A stretch of DNA of 64,000 nt. Source: Cannabis sativa. Lineage: Eukaryota > Streptophyta > Magnoliopsida > Rosales > Cannabaceae. Shown here piece by piece: positions 1-12,277 of the stretch. A model generated the notes under the pieces. That model was not told the DNA's origin, ran no database searches, and saw only the letters and a program-made list of their open reading frames with translations. The position numbers and the translations under genes are program-made. How positions within the stretch are numbered: position 1 is the stretch's first letter; each line of letters starts with the position of its first letter. Location: the NCBI RefSeq assembly GCF_029168945.1, contig NC_083601.1, positions 69,863,595 through 69,927,594 of the forward strand, given 5' to 3'.

Positions 1-448
1 TGTTAATTTGGTTGTTGTTGCTGCTGCTTGTGATTGTTGTTTTTATGTTCAAAATGTTGGATTAATTATGTTTAGTTAGGTTGGAATGCATGCTAGTTGT
101 GTTGTTCAAAGCTTTGAGATTTTTTTAAGCTAAATATGTGATTTTGGTGAAAATATTGTGAATCTGTTGCTGGGTTGTTGTGTATGATTTTACTTGATTT
201 CAGAGGCTTGTTTATGCATGATTTAGTAGATTCTAGCTTGTTTGATTGCATGATTGTGGGAATTGCTCAAGTTTGAGTTTAGAACTCAAAGCTTGAGCTT
301 TAATGGCAAGTTGTGTATCTGTGTTTTCTGGGTGGTTTTGAGGCCTTAGAAATGTTCTAGGGAAGGTATAGAACAGGTCTGGAAAGTTTGAGGTGATTTG
401 GGGTTGAATTGGTCGAGTTATGAAAATTTGATGTTGCTGCCTGCGAGG

Positions 449-539
449 AACCGGAATTCCGGTTGTGCATCCGGAATTCCGGATGGGGGTCCTGAATGTC
501 CAGAACCGGAATTCCGGTTGGGCAACCGGTCTACCGGTT
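449..539. repeat. Array of four 16-bp CCGG palindromes in the LTR
   Basis: Four 16-bp units lie at 449-464, 469-484, 504-519 and 524-539. The first and third are AACCGGAATTCCGGTT, the second is ATCCGGAATTCCGGAT (all perfect palindromes), and the fourth keeps palindromic arms around a non-symmetric centre. Starts are spaced 20, 35 and 20 bases. The same array occurs in the other copies at 21006-21097, 28229-28320 and, with damaged arms, 47878-47969. Role unknown. Confidence 0.9.
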
Positions 540-872
540 GGGGAATTTTCAGAACCCGTGTTTTTCCTCGTTTTTATGTTTTTAGGGGTATTGCCATGCT
601 TTTTATCGATAGGGAAACTTTTAGTTCCTAGTTTTAGTCCCCGGGAAGTGATTTAGCGTGTCACTTATAGCGTTGTGATTTTTATGGTTTAGGAGCCAGT
701 AATCCGCCGCTCAGCTTCAGTTCCAGTCAGGTTGACCGGCACACCTGAATTCGGAATCCAGGTAAGATTAGTATAACAGTATGCATATGTAGATTACATG
801 TTTAGCGAGCATGTAGGAAGCCTATTAGATTACATTAGTTGTATGTTGGCTTCGAACCATCCAACCCTGTCA

Positions 873-1102
873 CGTCGGTACAGGCTGGAGTATGACCAGC
901 AGCCGGAGTATGACCGGTTTGACCGATCAGGCTGACACTTGGTTGGTGGTTCCGTGCTATTGACGTATCCCGTCGGTACAGGCTGGAGTATGACCAGCAG
1001 CCGGAGTATGACCGGTTCGACCGATCAGGAGGATATAGTAACACGTCGGTACAGGCTGGAGTATGACCAGCAGCCGGAGTATGACCGGTTCGACCGATCA
1101 GG
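873..1102 (+). repeat. Three 59-bp repeats in the LTR
   Basis: Near-identical 59-bp units occupy 873-931, 971-1029 and 1044-1102, separated by 39 and 14 bases. Each runs from CGTCGGTACAGGCTGG to CGACCGATCAGG and contains two GAGTATGACC sub-repeats. Corresponding units are present in reverse orientation in the other LTR copies near 20517-20675, 27740-27895 and 47390-47545. Confidence 0.9.
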
Positions 1103-1143
1103 TTGTTACGTGTCAATAGTACCGTCCCTATGAACGTTCAGAA

Positions 1144-1237
1144 CTCAGTACCATGTTGGACATGGCAGTAGTGGCTCAGTACCATGTTGGACATGGCAGT
1201 AGCGGGACTCAGTATCGTGTTGGACACGGCAGTTAGT
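1144..1237 (+). repeat. Three ~32-bp dyad repeats in the LTR
   Basis: Units start at 1144, 1175 and 1208. Each contains CTCAGT followed by a dyad around TTGGACA (CCATGTTGGACATGG in two units, a C/G-changed version in the third). The third has changes in both dyad arms (CGTG...CACG), so the dyad is kept although the bases differ. Confidence 0.8.
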
Positions 1238-1650
1238 ATTATGTATGAGTAATATTATGCTTTTCTTACTGAGTCTGTCGACTCACAGTTTATGTTCATG
1301 TGTAGGTAAAGGCAAGGCTATAGCTGATGGACCGTGAGCGAGCTTATGAGATTGTACATGTCGGGGCGGTTAGGCCTGGAGCGTACGATCATCGGGACAG
1401 CGAGGCTGATTTTTGTAACTGGTCGTTAGACGACTTTTATTTTTGTATCAGTTAATCAGTTAAATCTTTTTGTAAATGATTTTTATAATCGGGATCCCGA
1501 GTCTTTTGTAATATTGTTTATAAGTTTAATTAAAAAGCAAAATTTTAATTAATCACGTTTTTCCATAAACCTCGTTGATTAGCAACGAGCTGCACAGTAT
1601 GTTTAAAACTCACGTAATACGCCTATGGTAGTTAGGGTGTTACACAATAG

Positions 1651-4600
1651 GGTTGGCTTATAAAAATTGGAAAGAAGTCAACCAGACTCTGAAAAATAAA
1701 GTTTGGAAAGACATTCAGGTAAGCTATTATTTGTTAGAATTTTGATTTGTTTTTCTATTACTCCAAATGTTGACTCTAGCAGAGTGTTTGTTTTCCTTCA
1801 AAATAGACGGGGTTCATTGTGCCGGACACCTTCAAACATGATTGTCTCATCCTAGCTGGGAAGTTAATGAAAGACTTCAAGAATAGGATGACAAAAGACA
1901 TCATAATGCCCGCGTTGAAAGAGAATGATCTGGGACGACTGGCACTAGTCCCTGAAAAGCACCCGGAGATCGACGCTGCTGATTGGTGCAAATTTGTTGA
2001 AAGTAGACTAACTCCTGAATTTCTGGTACGCTAATTATATTAACACTAAGATAAACTCTTAAATACAAGTACATGTATCTAATGTATTTTTTTGGCATTG
2101 TAGGAATTGAGTAAGGTGCAACGTGAACGTTCCTCAAAAATTCAATCCAGACATCGAAGTGGTCGGAGTGGAATGGTGAACGTACGGGAAGCTGTGGTAA
2201 GTAATACTAAAAATTTAATGTGCTATAATGTGCTATACAATTTAATTGGTACTCATTTCATTGTTATAACGTTATGTAGAAAAAGGACCTCGAAGTTGCA
2301 GATCCTCCCCGCCACCGTGTTTGGATTAAATCTCGCACCAAGAGTAGAAAACTTGTCACTGATTACGACAAGGAAATTGCCGAGAAGATAGTAAGTATAT
2401 ATTAATTCATATACTAATTGCTTGAATATATAATTCAATTAGAGTTAGTGTATATAATTCATATACTAATTGCTTGAATATATGCGTGCATTAGGCTCAA
2501 TTAGAGGAGAAGCTTAGTCAGGGACAAATTCAGGTCCAGGGCCAAAACGATATCCTCACGCAGGCGCTCGGGACACCAGAGCATCCTGGACGTGTCAGGG
2601 CTGCTGGGTATGCTATTACTTCAAATGTTATTTATTTAGTTACACAAATGAAATCGTTGCTAATTTGCATTTTATGATTTGTAGGTTCCTGACCAGGGCA
2701 TCTCAACTGTTCGGCAGGAAGAAAAGGGAAGTGTCTGATGTTGTGGCTCGGCAAGCGAAGGAGATTGAACAATTAAAAGCCGAAGTCCAATCCCTTAAGC
2801 AGCAGAGGAACGCTGCCGAACAAGAAGAAGAAGGAGAGGTGGCTGGGTGAGGCGTATGTTCCACAACCATACGCTCCTCAGGATGAGGTACAACCACAAA
2901 TTTATGCTGAGGAGTTCATTTCCCTCAACGACCAAGGTATCCTATACAATTTTGATGACCATGCGGCCCTTAATCAGCAAGTACATCTCTGCTCTGACAA
3001 CATCGACAATATTGTGGCCCGAGGGTATTTGTACGAGCATGTGGGTAAGATCAAAGTTCACTGCCAGGATTACGATGATTCACATGCTCGGATCATGGTT
3101 TCGGAAATCCTGCAAGAGGACGCTGAAATCCCAGTCCCACTTGAAGAGTTCAGATATGTTAGGGACGTGTACCAGATGTTCCTTCCTTGGCCTAAACACT
3201 TAATTTTAACAACCGAGGTAACTTCTCAACTGAAATTAATTATTAATGATTAGTGGAGTTTGAATATCTTCAATATTCATCCGTAGTGAAGTAGGTTCTG
3301 CGAATATATGTGCTGCGGTGGGATGGATGAACAAACTACTGTTATATATGTGTTATTTGTCGTTATACAGCCATGTTCAAAATTTTTGGGATCATTCAAT
3401 TACAACCGTTATGCTGCCGAAATTTCGGTAGAATTTAGATAAAATTTGATATATATATATTATGTTCTGTTTTGTTTAGGGTCCACTCGCTCAACCGCCC
3501 TCAAGACGTGATGCGTCAAAGGGGAAAGCTCCGATGCTTTCTCCACAAAGCCGTGGTGCACGGGAAGATGAGTTGTTCACGGAAGAGAAGATGGCGTTGA
3601 TCCCTAATTCGCTGAAATGGATGATTCATGAATTCCTAAGGCTCAAAGATAAACGTGATATAATCACAATTTCTGTCCCCCGAGGATTCATTGCACCGCG
3701 TACCCAGATCATTTTATCTGGAGAGGATTTGCAGCAGGTTGCTACGTGTAACTACATCGGCAACCAGGGAATGCTGTTTGGAATGATGTATACTCTTCTT
3801 TAATCTAATTAACCTTATATCAAATTATAGTTAAATTATTATAAGGCACTAACACTTTTTTTTGGCAGGCACATATGGGAGAGCATCAACGGTCTGAGAA
3901 AAATTTTCAAGTTTTACGACCCAGAGCTTCTCACAGTGCATGGGATCAGCGATGAAGAACAGAGTCAGTCTTTTGACGATGCGGCAAGACGATTGGCTAA
4001 TTGGTTATCATTAATGAACAGCAACCACCAAATGTTCTTTATTCCTTGGAATATCGGGTAAACTTTATTAAATTCTTTAGTGCTAATTGTTCATTTCTAT
4101 ATTATGTCTTCAAATTATTTTTATACTATCTTACTTATATTCCAATATAATTTTCTAGGATGCATTGGACGCTAGTGGTGGTTGCGCCAAAGAAAATTAT
4201 CCATTTAAACCCTCTAAAAGGCCGCCCAATTCCCGAAGAAATAGAACAAATGATCGGAAGGTAATTATTTAATGACTTCTTATGTAACGAATTTAAATTA
4301 ACTAACGAATTGAAATGCTAATATAATTTTTCCAAACAGGGCATTCATGTATATAGGGGACGCACATCAGTATCTTGGCCCGTGGCAAGGAATTTCACAA
4401 GCAAACTGTCCAAGACAACCTAAAAGCCAAGAATGCGGTTTTTATGTTTTGAAATATATCACTGACATCGTCGCACGTGCCAACCCCAACCGTTACATAG
4501 AAGATCAAAAAGCTGTAAGTTTTAATTATTGATCATAGTATATAAATTTTATAATAACAAATATATAATATACATATACATAAACTAATATAAATTTTTA

Positions 4601-4712
4601 ATTTTTTTAACAGTTTGGGGGTAAGAAGCAATACGATCCAAAAACAGAAATTTTACCACTACAGCGAAAGTGGATCGAACAATTGATGGCGGTGATTCAC
4701 GGTGACGATTGA
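1651..4712 (+). CDS. CACTA-encoded protein: Ptta/En/Spm-like region, coiled coil and C48 protease (5' truncated)
   Basis: About twelve exons with GT-AG borders: ~1651-1719, 1807-2031, 2104-2198, 2279-2391, 2494-2609, 2685-2848, 2849-3217, 3480-3786, 3870-4058, 4160-4261, 4341-4513, 4614-4712. The N-terminal part (GLAYKNWKEV..., then the PRHRVWIKSR segment) resembles plant Ptta/En/Spm proteins. A heptad-rich segment (VARQAKEIEQLKAEVQSLK) is a likely coiled coil. The C-terminal third is Ulp1-like C48: MHWTLVV supplies the His, and QPKSQECGFYVLKY the Gln and nucleophile Cys. Asn (IIHLNPL) occupies the usual Asp position. Exons are free of stops, but a one-base frameshift near 2847 separates EVAG from the continuing frame. 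The first exons are lost to the LTR insertion. C48 domains are common passengers in plant CACTA and MULE elements; activity is unproven. Confidence 0.8.
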
Positions 4713-5048
4713 GGTTCAAAGGTCGAAGAATTTTTCTTCATTATGTAATTTTTATAGATTAACTTGTAATTAGATTTATTAACTTATTAATATTTTTAAC
4801 TAATTTTACATGTTTGTGTAATATTTAATTATTTTTATGAAATCAAATTATGTTTTTACCCAAATTTAATTACTATTTAATTTAAAATGTAATTAATATA
4901 TAATTAAATTAAATAAATATGTAATTTAAAATTTAAATAAATATGTAATTTAAATTAAATAAAATAATATATAAATTAATAAATATAAAATTAAAATAAT
5001 ATAATTAAATTAAAAAAAAATGAAAAAAACTGAAATCTGAGGAGTTTT

Positions 5049-5233
5049 GGCGTCGGTTCCTACGCCACATATGGCGTCGGTTATTGGCTAGGAACCGACG
5101 CCATATATACCCCTATGGCGTCGGTTCCTAGCTAATAACCGACGCCATAGGGGTATATATGGCGTCGGTTCAAATAAACCCTTTAGCGTCGCCCTGATAG
5201 GCGTCGGTAGCGAATTTCGCGAAAACCGACACC
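5049..5233. repeat. CACTA subterminal repeats and 78-bp palindrome
   Basis: GGCGTCGGTT occurs at 5049, 5073, 5117 and 5161, with GGCGTCGGTA at 5200, and its reverse complement at 5093 and 5137, with a variant at 5224. The copies at 5093-5170 form a 78-bp inverted repeat with 39-bp arms centred at 5131/5132 that differ at only two positions. In En/Spm elements such subterminal arrays bind the element's DNA-binding protein; that role here is inferred. Confidence 0.9.
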
Positions 5234-5539
5234 TAAAGGGCTTTAAAACCGCCTCTAAAGGGTGTTTTTGTAGTAGTGCTACTCAACTTAGGTTTATATT
5301 CTTAAAAACTACTTGGTAGGTGTAAGTGCCATCGTTGGGTCGTCTTTATAACAAAATTCAAAATATAAAATTATATCTGGTTATTAGTACAGCTTAATAA
5401 TACACAACTTTAATGTGAAGTTTCTTGGAATCTGATCAAATATTTCTTAATGTACGCTGTCAATTATTGTTGTAGAAAATCCATATCGTTATTATCACAA
5501 TAAAAGATACATGAGAATTATTGTAAATTATAGCTGTGG

Positions 5540-6019
5540 CGTTTGGTAACACTTTTGTTTTTTAATTTTTAAATTATAAAATAAAAATAAAGTTTTTGTT
5601 TTTAAAAATTTTATCTTTAAAAAATAAAAATACGTTCTGTAACAGTTTTTGTTTTTAAATTTTAAAAGCAGAAAACATTAAAAGTGTGTTTTGTAAAAGT
5701 CATTTTTATTTTTATTTTTTGATTTTATTTACGTTGGGTCTAGGTTTGGGGTCGGGTTCGGGTTCAAGTCAGAGGTCGAGTTCAGCGCTGCGGCCGTAGG
5801 GGATTTAGGTCCGAGTCTGATCGAAGTCCAAAATATTAGTTAAGAAAAAAAATTGTTTAAAAAAAATATTGAAAGTGACTTTTTTTTGTTTTTAAAATTT
5901 TAATTCTCAATTAAAAAATTAAAAAGTAAAAACAGTTTTATAAAACATGTTTTTAAAAAATGTTTTCACTTTTTCAATTTTAAAAACATAAAACTAATTA
6001 AGAAAGTGTTACAAAACGG
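5540..6019. mobile_element. MITE-like element in peroxidase intron 3
   Basis: The left end CGTTTGGTAACACTTTTG and the right end (reverse complement CGTTTTGTAACACTTTC) form imperfect terminal inverted repeats around ~480 bp of T-rich/A-rich sequence. The central ~110 bp (5730-5830) is notably GC-rich. No coding capacity is seen. No clear target duplication could be matched, so the family (hAT- or Mutator-like) is not assigned. Confidence 0.5.
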
Positions 6020-6183
6020 AAGGCTTTTATCCAACAACTTACAAGTGTGTAATATTCCTGTTACAGTATTTAATAATCAATAGACCAATGCAATTAGAAA
6101 AAAGAGAGCTATTATAAATTATATTTGATTATATATTATTATCATGTGTTGAAGAAAGGTTAAAAGGGATGTATATAGCTTAC

Positions 6184-7572
<1,389 letters not shown>

Positions 7573-7674
7573 TTAGATATATATATATATATATATGAAA
7601 TATTACTATATTTATACTTATATATATCAAGTAAATAATTAGCTAATGAATAATTTCGAAGAGCTTAGTGAGGT

Positions 7675-7687
7675 TTATATATAGACG
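7675..7687 (-). promoter_or_regulatory. Putative TATA box of the peroxidase gene
   Basis: On the minus strand this reads CTATATATAAACC, close to the plant TATA consensus, about 105 bp upstream of the ATG. That would leave a leader of about 70-80 nt. Other AT-rich runs nearer the ATG (7578-7594) are (AT)n and less likely. Confidence 0.45.
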
Positions 7688-7699
7688 GCCTTCTCAAGG

Positions 7700-10640
7700 T
7701 GATTGGGGCTTTGCACACGGCAGGTCACCTAACACACAGACGAATATATATGGATATTTTTTTACAAGCTAGAATTCACACGTTCAAAAAACAATAGATT
7801 AACTAACATAAATTATACCAAAAAAAGATTAAATATAGTGTTTTGATTGGATTGCTTGCTTAAAGAGTAAGAAGGCAAAATTATGTTTGGAAAAGCATAT
7901 TGTTCTTATGTTAAAATAATAGTGAACGTCATAATGTGGTGCACAGCCATTTGTCGTCATATCATAACTTTAGTAGCTGGTGAACTATTTTTCAAAAGTA
8001 GGGTCCCGCTGAAGAAACTTGTCTTATAATATGATCTCTTCGAAATATTGGGCCAAGTACATGGTTAAATTAATGAGACCAATATGAAAATGTTAAACTT
8101 TTGACTTTTTTCTTAATTAATTAGCCGTAGTGCTAACTAAAACGAGAGAGAGAGAGAGCCATAGCAGGTATAATAACTTTATTTATATTTTTTTTAAGGG
8201 AAATTTACATGTGGAGTCTTAAAATCCATCTCAATTACAGAAATAACGTTACTTTTAAAACAATCAAACTTCCTCTTGTATTTGTAACGTTTTCATTAAT
8301 ATTAGTTTTGTTTTTAGTTTATACATTCTTGGTTATCTTTGTGACATACATTCTTTATTTTTGTTTGTACAATATATTTCAATGTTTGTATCAATTATCT
8401 TGTCTTATATACACCTAGTTCTTTTTACTGTACATATATTTAATTAATATTTAGATTTATAATATTTTCTCTTTCTTCTTCTTTTTTTACATTTAATTTT
8501 TTTTTTTTGGCTACACTAATAATTATTTGGTCTCAAAACTTACACATTGTGATCTACACTTTAAGATAATCATTTTGATATATTTTTTTGCTAGCCTGAA
8601 TCAAAGGTAGCATTTTAGTTTTTTTCAGTGTTTTTTTCTTTTTTTTTTCAAAAGTTTATTTTTATATTTAGTTTACCAACAATTAAACAATATTCAAATT
8701 ATGAAGTATACTAAATAAAACTATTTCATATTTATGCTTACTTTGTATATTATATGTATGAAAGGGGACTAATTTCTAGAATAAACTTAAAAGATAACTA
8801 AAAATGTAATTTTAAAATAAGTAATTAATAATTTAAATGTTTACTAATTTTACTAATAAATTATGTGAGTTTTTTTTTATTATTATAATTTAGTAGTTTA
8901 TTAAATAAACTTGAAAGTAACATAGATATTGTTACAAAAGAAAAATAATAAAAAAAAAATAACGTAAAAAATTCAAAATAACTGAATAGTTTAATATGAT
9001 TTAAAAATAAACACATAGATTTCAAAGTATCAAAAAGGTATACAAAATAATTGGTATATAAAAGTGGTATCTTATTATATTACATAACAACTCATTAGTT
9101 TCAATAAACTTTAAGGTTACCAAAATATATTTTAAATAATAAGATACTATAATATAACTTAAAAATAACTAATTGATTATTAAGATGTTTACAAATAAAT
9201 TTTGGAAGTAACTAAATTGTATCTCAAATTATATGATATAAAAATGATTTTTTTTTATGTAAAATTAACTAATTAGTTTCTTATCAACATCATAACTAAG
9301 TAACCAAATAATTACTTTTGAAAACGCAAGTAAATTAAAAATAAAAAGTAGAATTTTAGATTAATTTTGTTTCAGGCATATTAATTTTGAATTAAGGTAT
9401 TTTTTGAAGACGTGGCAAGGTATTATTGTAAATTAGATTTGTTATAGTATTTTTGTAATTAATTTGTATTTTAAGTATATTATTAAAAAAATCCCTTTTT
9501 TTAATTATTGGTAATACTTATGTTTCAAAGTTACCTTTTACTCAAAAGAAGAAGCATATATTACCTAATAAAAGAGAATATATATTTAATTCATCACGCG
9601 GGTCGTAAAATTTTATATACAGTAACTTTGCATGTAATGCACGCCAGAAGCTTTTAATATTTTTCCCTAATTAAGAGATTTTTTCCTCCCTAAAAACAAA
9701 AATATATTTCTTCCAAACTTTAATATGTACTTAATCTTTTTTTCAGAGTTTTTTATAAAGTTAAAAATTTTCCTTCATTGAGAATATTAGATTAAAAAAC
9801 TTTGTTCAATTTTACTTGATAGCAGATATATATTTAATGTCGATGAAGTTTAAAGGACATAATTTAATTATACTTGTCAAAGTTCATATGTATGATTTAG
9901 TACATATTAAAGTTTGGAGAACATGATTTAGTACATAGACAATCGTTACGTTAGTAAACTTAAATTAAATAGAATTTAATAGAAATTTTTGAATCGAACA
10001 ATCTTAATAGTTCAACAAAATATATTAATCACCTAAAAAGTTCACAGGTATTTTAATTTTTTTTTTTTAGAAAAAAGTAGAATAAAAATATACTTTCTTT
10101 AACCGTGTTAATAATAGCAATAATTAGTTTACAAGGATACCTATAAGAACTTGTCATAACTGACTTAAATCATGTTGTTGCAGCCTAAACAACTTTATAC
10201 TTGTCCAATAATTAATTAATAATAATGTATTATATATTATTTTAAACTACCAATCAAATATATCCACATAGAAATATACATAGACACGTAGAGGAGACCT
10301 AGAATTTAAAAAGCTCTTATTCAAGAGATTCGCTTAATATATAATCCTACTTTAAATTTACGTGGTTAACTGTTATCATGAATATGTTCGTGAATTCTAA
10401 CTTATATGTATGTCTTTTCTGACTTATACCAACAAAAACCTAACACTTATAATTAAATAATTAAATACAGATTATGATCAATGCAAGCTATTAAAATTAA
10501 GACGAACTTTCAAAAATATAATTTTTTTATATTTTATTTACAATATTACAACTTAAAGATTTTAATTACAAAAATATTTTGTAAAATTTTAAATCTAAAA
10601 AAAACAAAATACATTTTTCTCAGAAAAAAAAATAACGAGA
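7700..10640. other. AT-rich intergenic DNA, no gene seen
   Basis: Long T- and A-runs, a short (GA)n tract at ~8143-8157 and scattered stops in all frames. Small open frames such as 8209-8418 have AT-driven composition (Phe/Leu/Ile/Tyr) and no recognisable motif. Nothing further could be supported. Confidence 0.6.
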
Positions 10641-10644
10641 AATT

Positions 10645-11060
10645 AATGCTGATGGTCGTCTTCAAACGAAGGAGAGGATTTTCAGATTTGGAGTCACCTA
10701 GAATGACTCTTGTTTGATTTGCATGGATTGGTCTTGGATCTCATCAGCTTAGACTTGATGGTATTTTAATTAATGGATAAAGAGATACGCACACCAGATT
10801 TAGAAGACGTGTGTATGTAGCAGTGGTAAAAGTTGTTGTGTATCATATTTGGGCTGCCAGGAATAAAGTCTTATGGAATCATAATGTGTTTATGATCTCT
10901 AAAGTTGTTAATAGCGTTAAAAAGGCTGTTGTAGATAGATTGAGAAAAGAAAAAAAAAAATGATGTTGTCTAGAGTTTGGTTCTGCCAAGTTTTGGCAGA
11001 TAGAGCTTTGTAATTGCTTTTTTGTAGGCTCTGTTTTTTATCTAGTTTGTTGTGCAATAA
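10645..11060 (+). mobile_element. LINE (L1-type) 3' end fragment
   Basis: Translation at ~10803-10950 gives RRVYVAVVKVVVYHIWAARN followed by KVLWNHNVFM and a VKKAVVDRLRK-like tail. This resembles the extreme C-terminus of plant L1-type LINE reverse-transcriptase proteins (HIW..RN). Upstream 10650-10800 is out of frame or degenerate. The 3' side passes into AT-rich DNA with A-runs near 11090. A short, 5'-truncated relic. Confidence 0.55.
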
Positions 11061-11401
11061 TATTTATCTTACTTATAAAAGTAAACGTAAATTAATAAAA
11101 AAATATAAATAATATAGTAATTTTGTATTTGTTTTTAGTGGTATGCTTACACTATACTAATATAAACACAATATTAAGCAATATAATGTATAATATCATG
11201 ACGACACACGTTTTTTTAGTATTATAAGAAGAAATATGATGGTAATGACATGATTTGATGTTCTATCAAAGAAAAAAAAATACCATATATATGTAATTAG
11301 AAAAGAAAATAAATATAATTTATGTCTTAAAATTTTTAAGACTCCACATATGATTCATTTAGACATATTAAGAGTAAAAAAGTGATTAGAAAAAGTAAAA
11401 T

Positions 11402-11627
11402 TGTTATAAATATTAATAATTATGTGGATGTCCAAATTTTTTATTTATTACCATTAATTGTAATTAATATCGCTCTTTTCTTAGTTTCTTAATATTTGAC
11501 TCTTGTATTTGTATAAATAGGGGTTCACCCCATTGGAATAAACTACTAAGAAATTCTCATTCACTTTCTCTTTCTCTCTTCATCTTCTTCTTCTTTCTTC
11601 TCATCTACTTTATATTATTTTATAACA
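11402..11627 (+). repeat. 5' LTR of element H
   Basis: Starts TG, ends CA. It contains a TATA box GTATAAATAGGGG at 11511-11523 and a pyrimidine-rich leader of CTT/TCT repeats near the 3' end. It differs from the 3' LTR by several substitutions and small indels, so the insertion is not recent. Confidence 0.85.
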
Positions 11628-11645
11628 CGTTATCAGTCTGAGTGT

Positions 11646-11735
11646 CTGCCCAAGCTTCAAGCACGAGTCTCTGCCCAAACTTCAAGCATGAGTCTCTGCC
11701 CAAGCTTCAAGCATGAGTCTCTACCCAAGCCTCAA
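11646..11735 (+). repeat. 25-bp tandem repeat, 3.6 copies
   Basis: Units CTGCCCAAGCTTCAAGCAT plus GAGTCT at 11646-11670, 11671-11695, 11696-11720 and a partial copy at 11721-11735. It lies just inside the 5' LTR, next to the expected primer-binding region (11628 onward). Confidence 0.9.
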
Positions 11736-12011
11736 TGTAAGTATTTTGTTAAAGTTCTTAAATTATTTCAAGGTCACGATACACTAAATATATTATTATA
11801 TATATACTTATCTGACTGAAATAATTTCAAGAATCCTTGTTTTTCTTTTTCCTTTTTATCTATATATCTATATATTATATATGTATATACATATATATAT
11901 ATTTATATGTTTATTATTGTTTTCATATATATATATTATGTTCTTATCATTTATAATATTTACAATATATGTGGGTATATGATATAGTAAAGAAAATCTA
12001 TATAAATTATA

Positions 12012-12149
12012 CATATATCCTGAAGATTATGTATCATCAATAAAATATTGCATATATCCCGATGATTATGCATCCTCACTAAAATCTTGCATATATCCTA
12101 AAGATTATGCGTCCTCAATAAAATCTTGCATATATCCTGAAAATTATGC
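12012..12149 (+). repeat. 39-bp tandem repeat, 3.5 copies, each with a hairpin
   Basis: Units at 12012-12050, 12051-12089, 12090-12128 and 12129-12149. Each contains an interrupted palindrome of form GCATA-t-ATC-CTGAA-GAT-TATGC, or a near variant, spanning the unit junction. Confidence 0.9.
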
Positions 12150-12277
12150 AAACGTAATATTCATTATATAGTTGACGGATATATTATGAAAGAGATGAAT
12201 ACATATTTATGTATATATTTTTGTATCCTTTGAGGACAATGAAAAGTAATCTAATATCGATATATAGATTTTGACAA

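Larger units (their letters stand above)
1..1644 (+). mobile_element. Tekay-type LTR, 3' part (LTR 3' end at 1644)
   Basis: This is the last ~1.64 kb of a ~2.25 kb LTR, cut by the window start. It is the reverse complement of the LTRs at 19977-22230, 27201-29453 and 46844-49098, and ends in the same terminus (rc TGTAACACCC). Coding sequence of CACTA element G starts immediately at 1645, so this is the 3' LTR of a sense-strand element, or a solo LTR, inserted into G. Five bases CAATA follow the terminus and would be one copy of the target-site duplication; the other copy lies outside the window. Small open frames inside it are not genes. Confidence 0.9.
1645..5278 (+). mobile_element. CACTA (En/Spm-type) transposon G, 5' part cut off
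   Basis: The right end at 5278 reads TAGTAGTG, the reverse complement of the CACTA signature, and is preceded by ~230 bp of subterminal GGCGTCGGTT repeats in both orientations. The interior carries a multi-exon gene related to plant En/Spm proteins with a C-terminal Ulp1-type protease. The left end is missing because a Tekay LTR interrupts the coding region at 1644/1645. The three bases after the end (CTA) would be half of a 3-bp target duplication. Region 4713-5040 between gene and subterminal repeats is extremely AT-rich and holds no recognisable feature. Confidence 0.85.

Noticed and set aside
873..1102. 59-bp repeats with spacers as a CRISPR-like array
   Set aside because: Only three units with unequal spacers (39 and 14 bp), present inside every LTR copy of a plant retrotransposon. 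They are LTR-internal repeats.
835..1133. Open frames on both strands over the LTR repeats
   Set aside because: They only translate the 59-bp repeats (Arg/Ser/Tyr/Asp-rich periodic peptides) and shift or break in other LTR copies.
8209..8418. 69-codon open frame with hydrophobic residues
   Set aside because: Composition follows the AT-rich DNA; no motif and no supporting context.
10481..10717. 78-codon open frame
   Set aside because: Lys/Asn/Phe-rich translation of AT-rich DNA; it overlaps the start of the LINE relic in the wrong frame.
12012..12149. 39-bp repeats as a CRISPR array
   Set aside because: Head-to-tail tandem units without spacers inside a eukaryotic retroelement.
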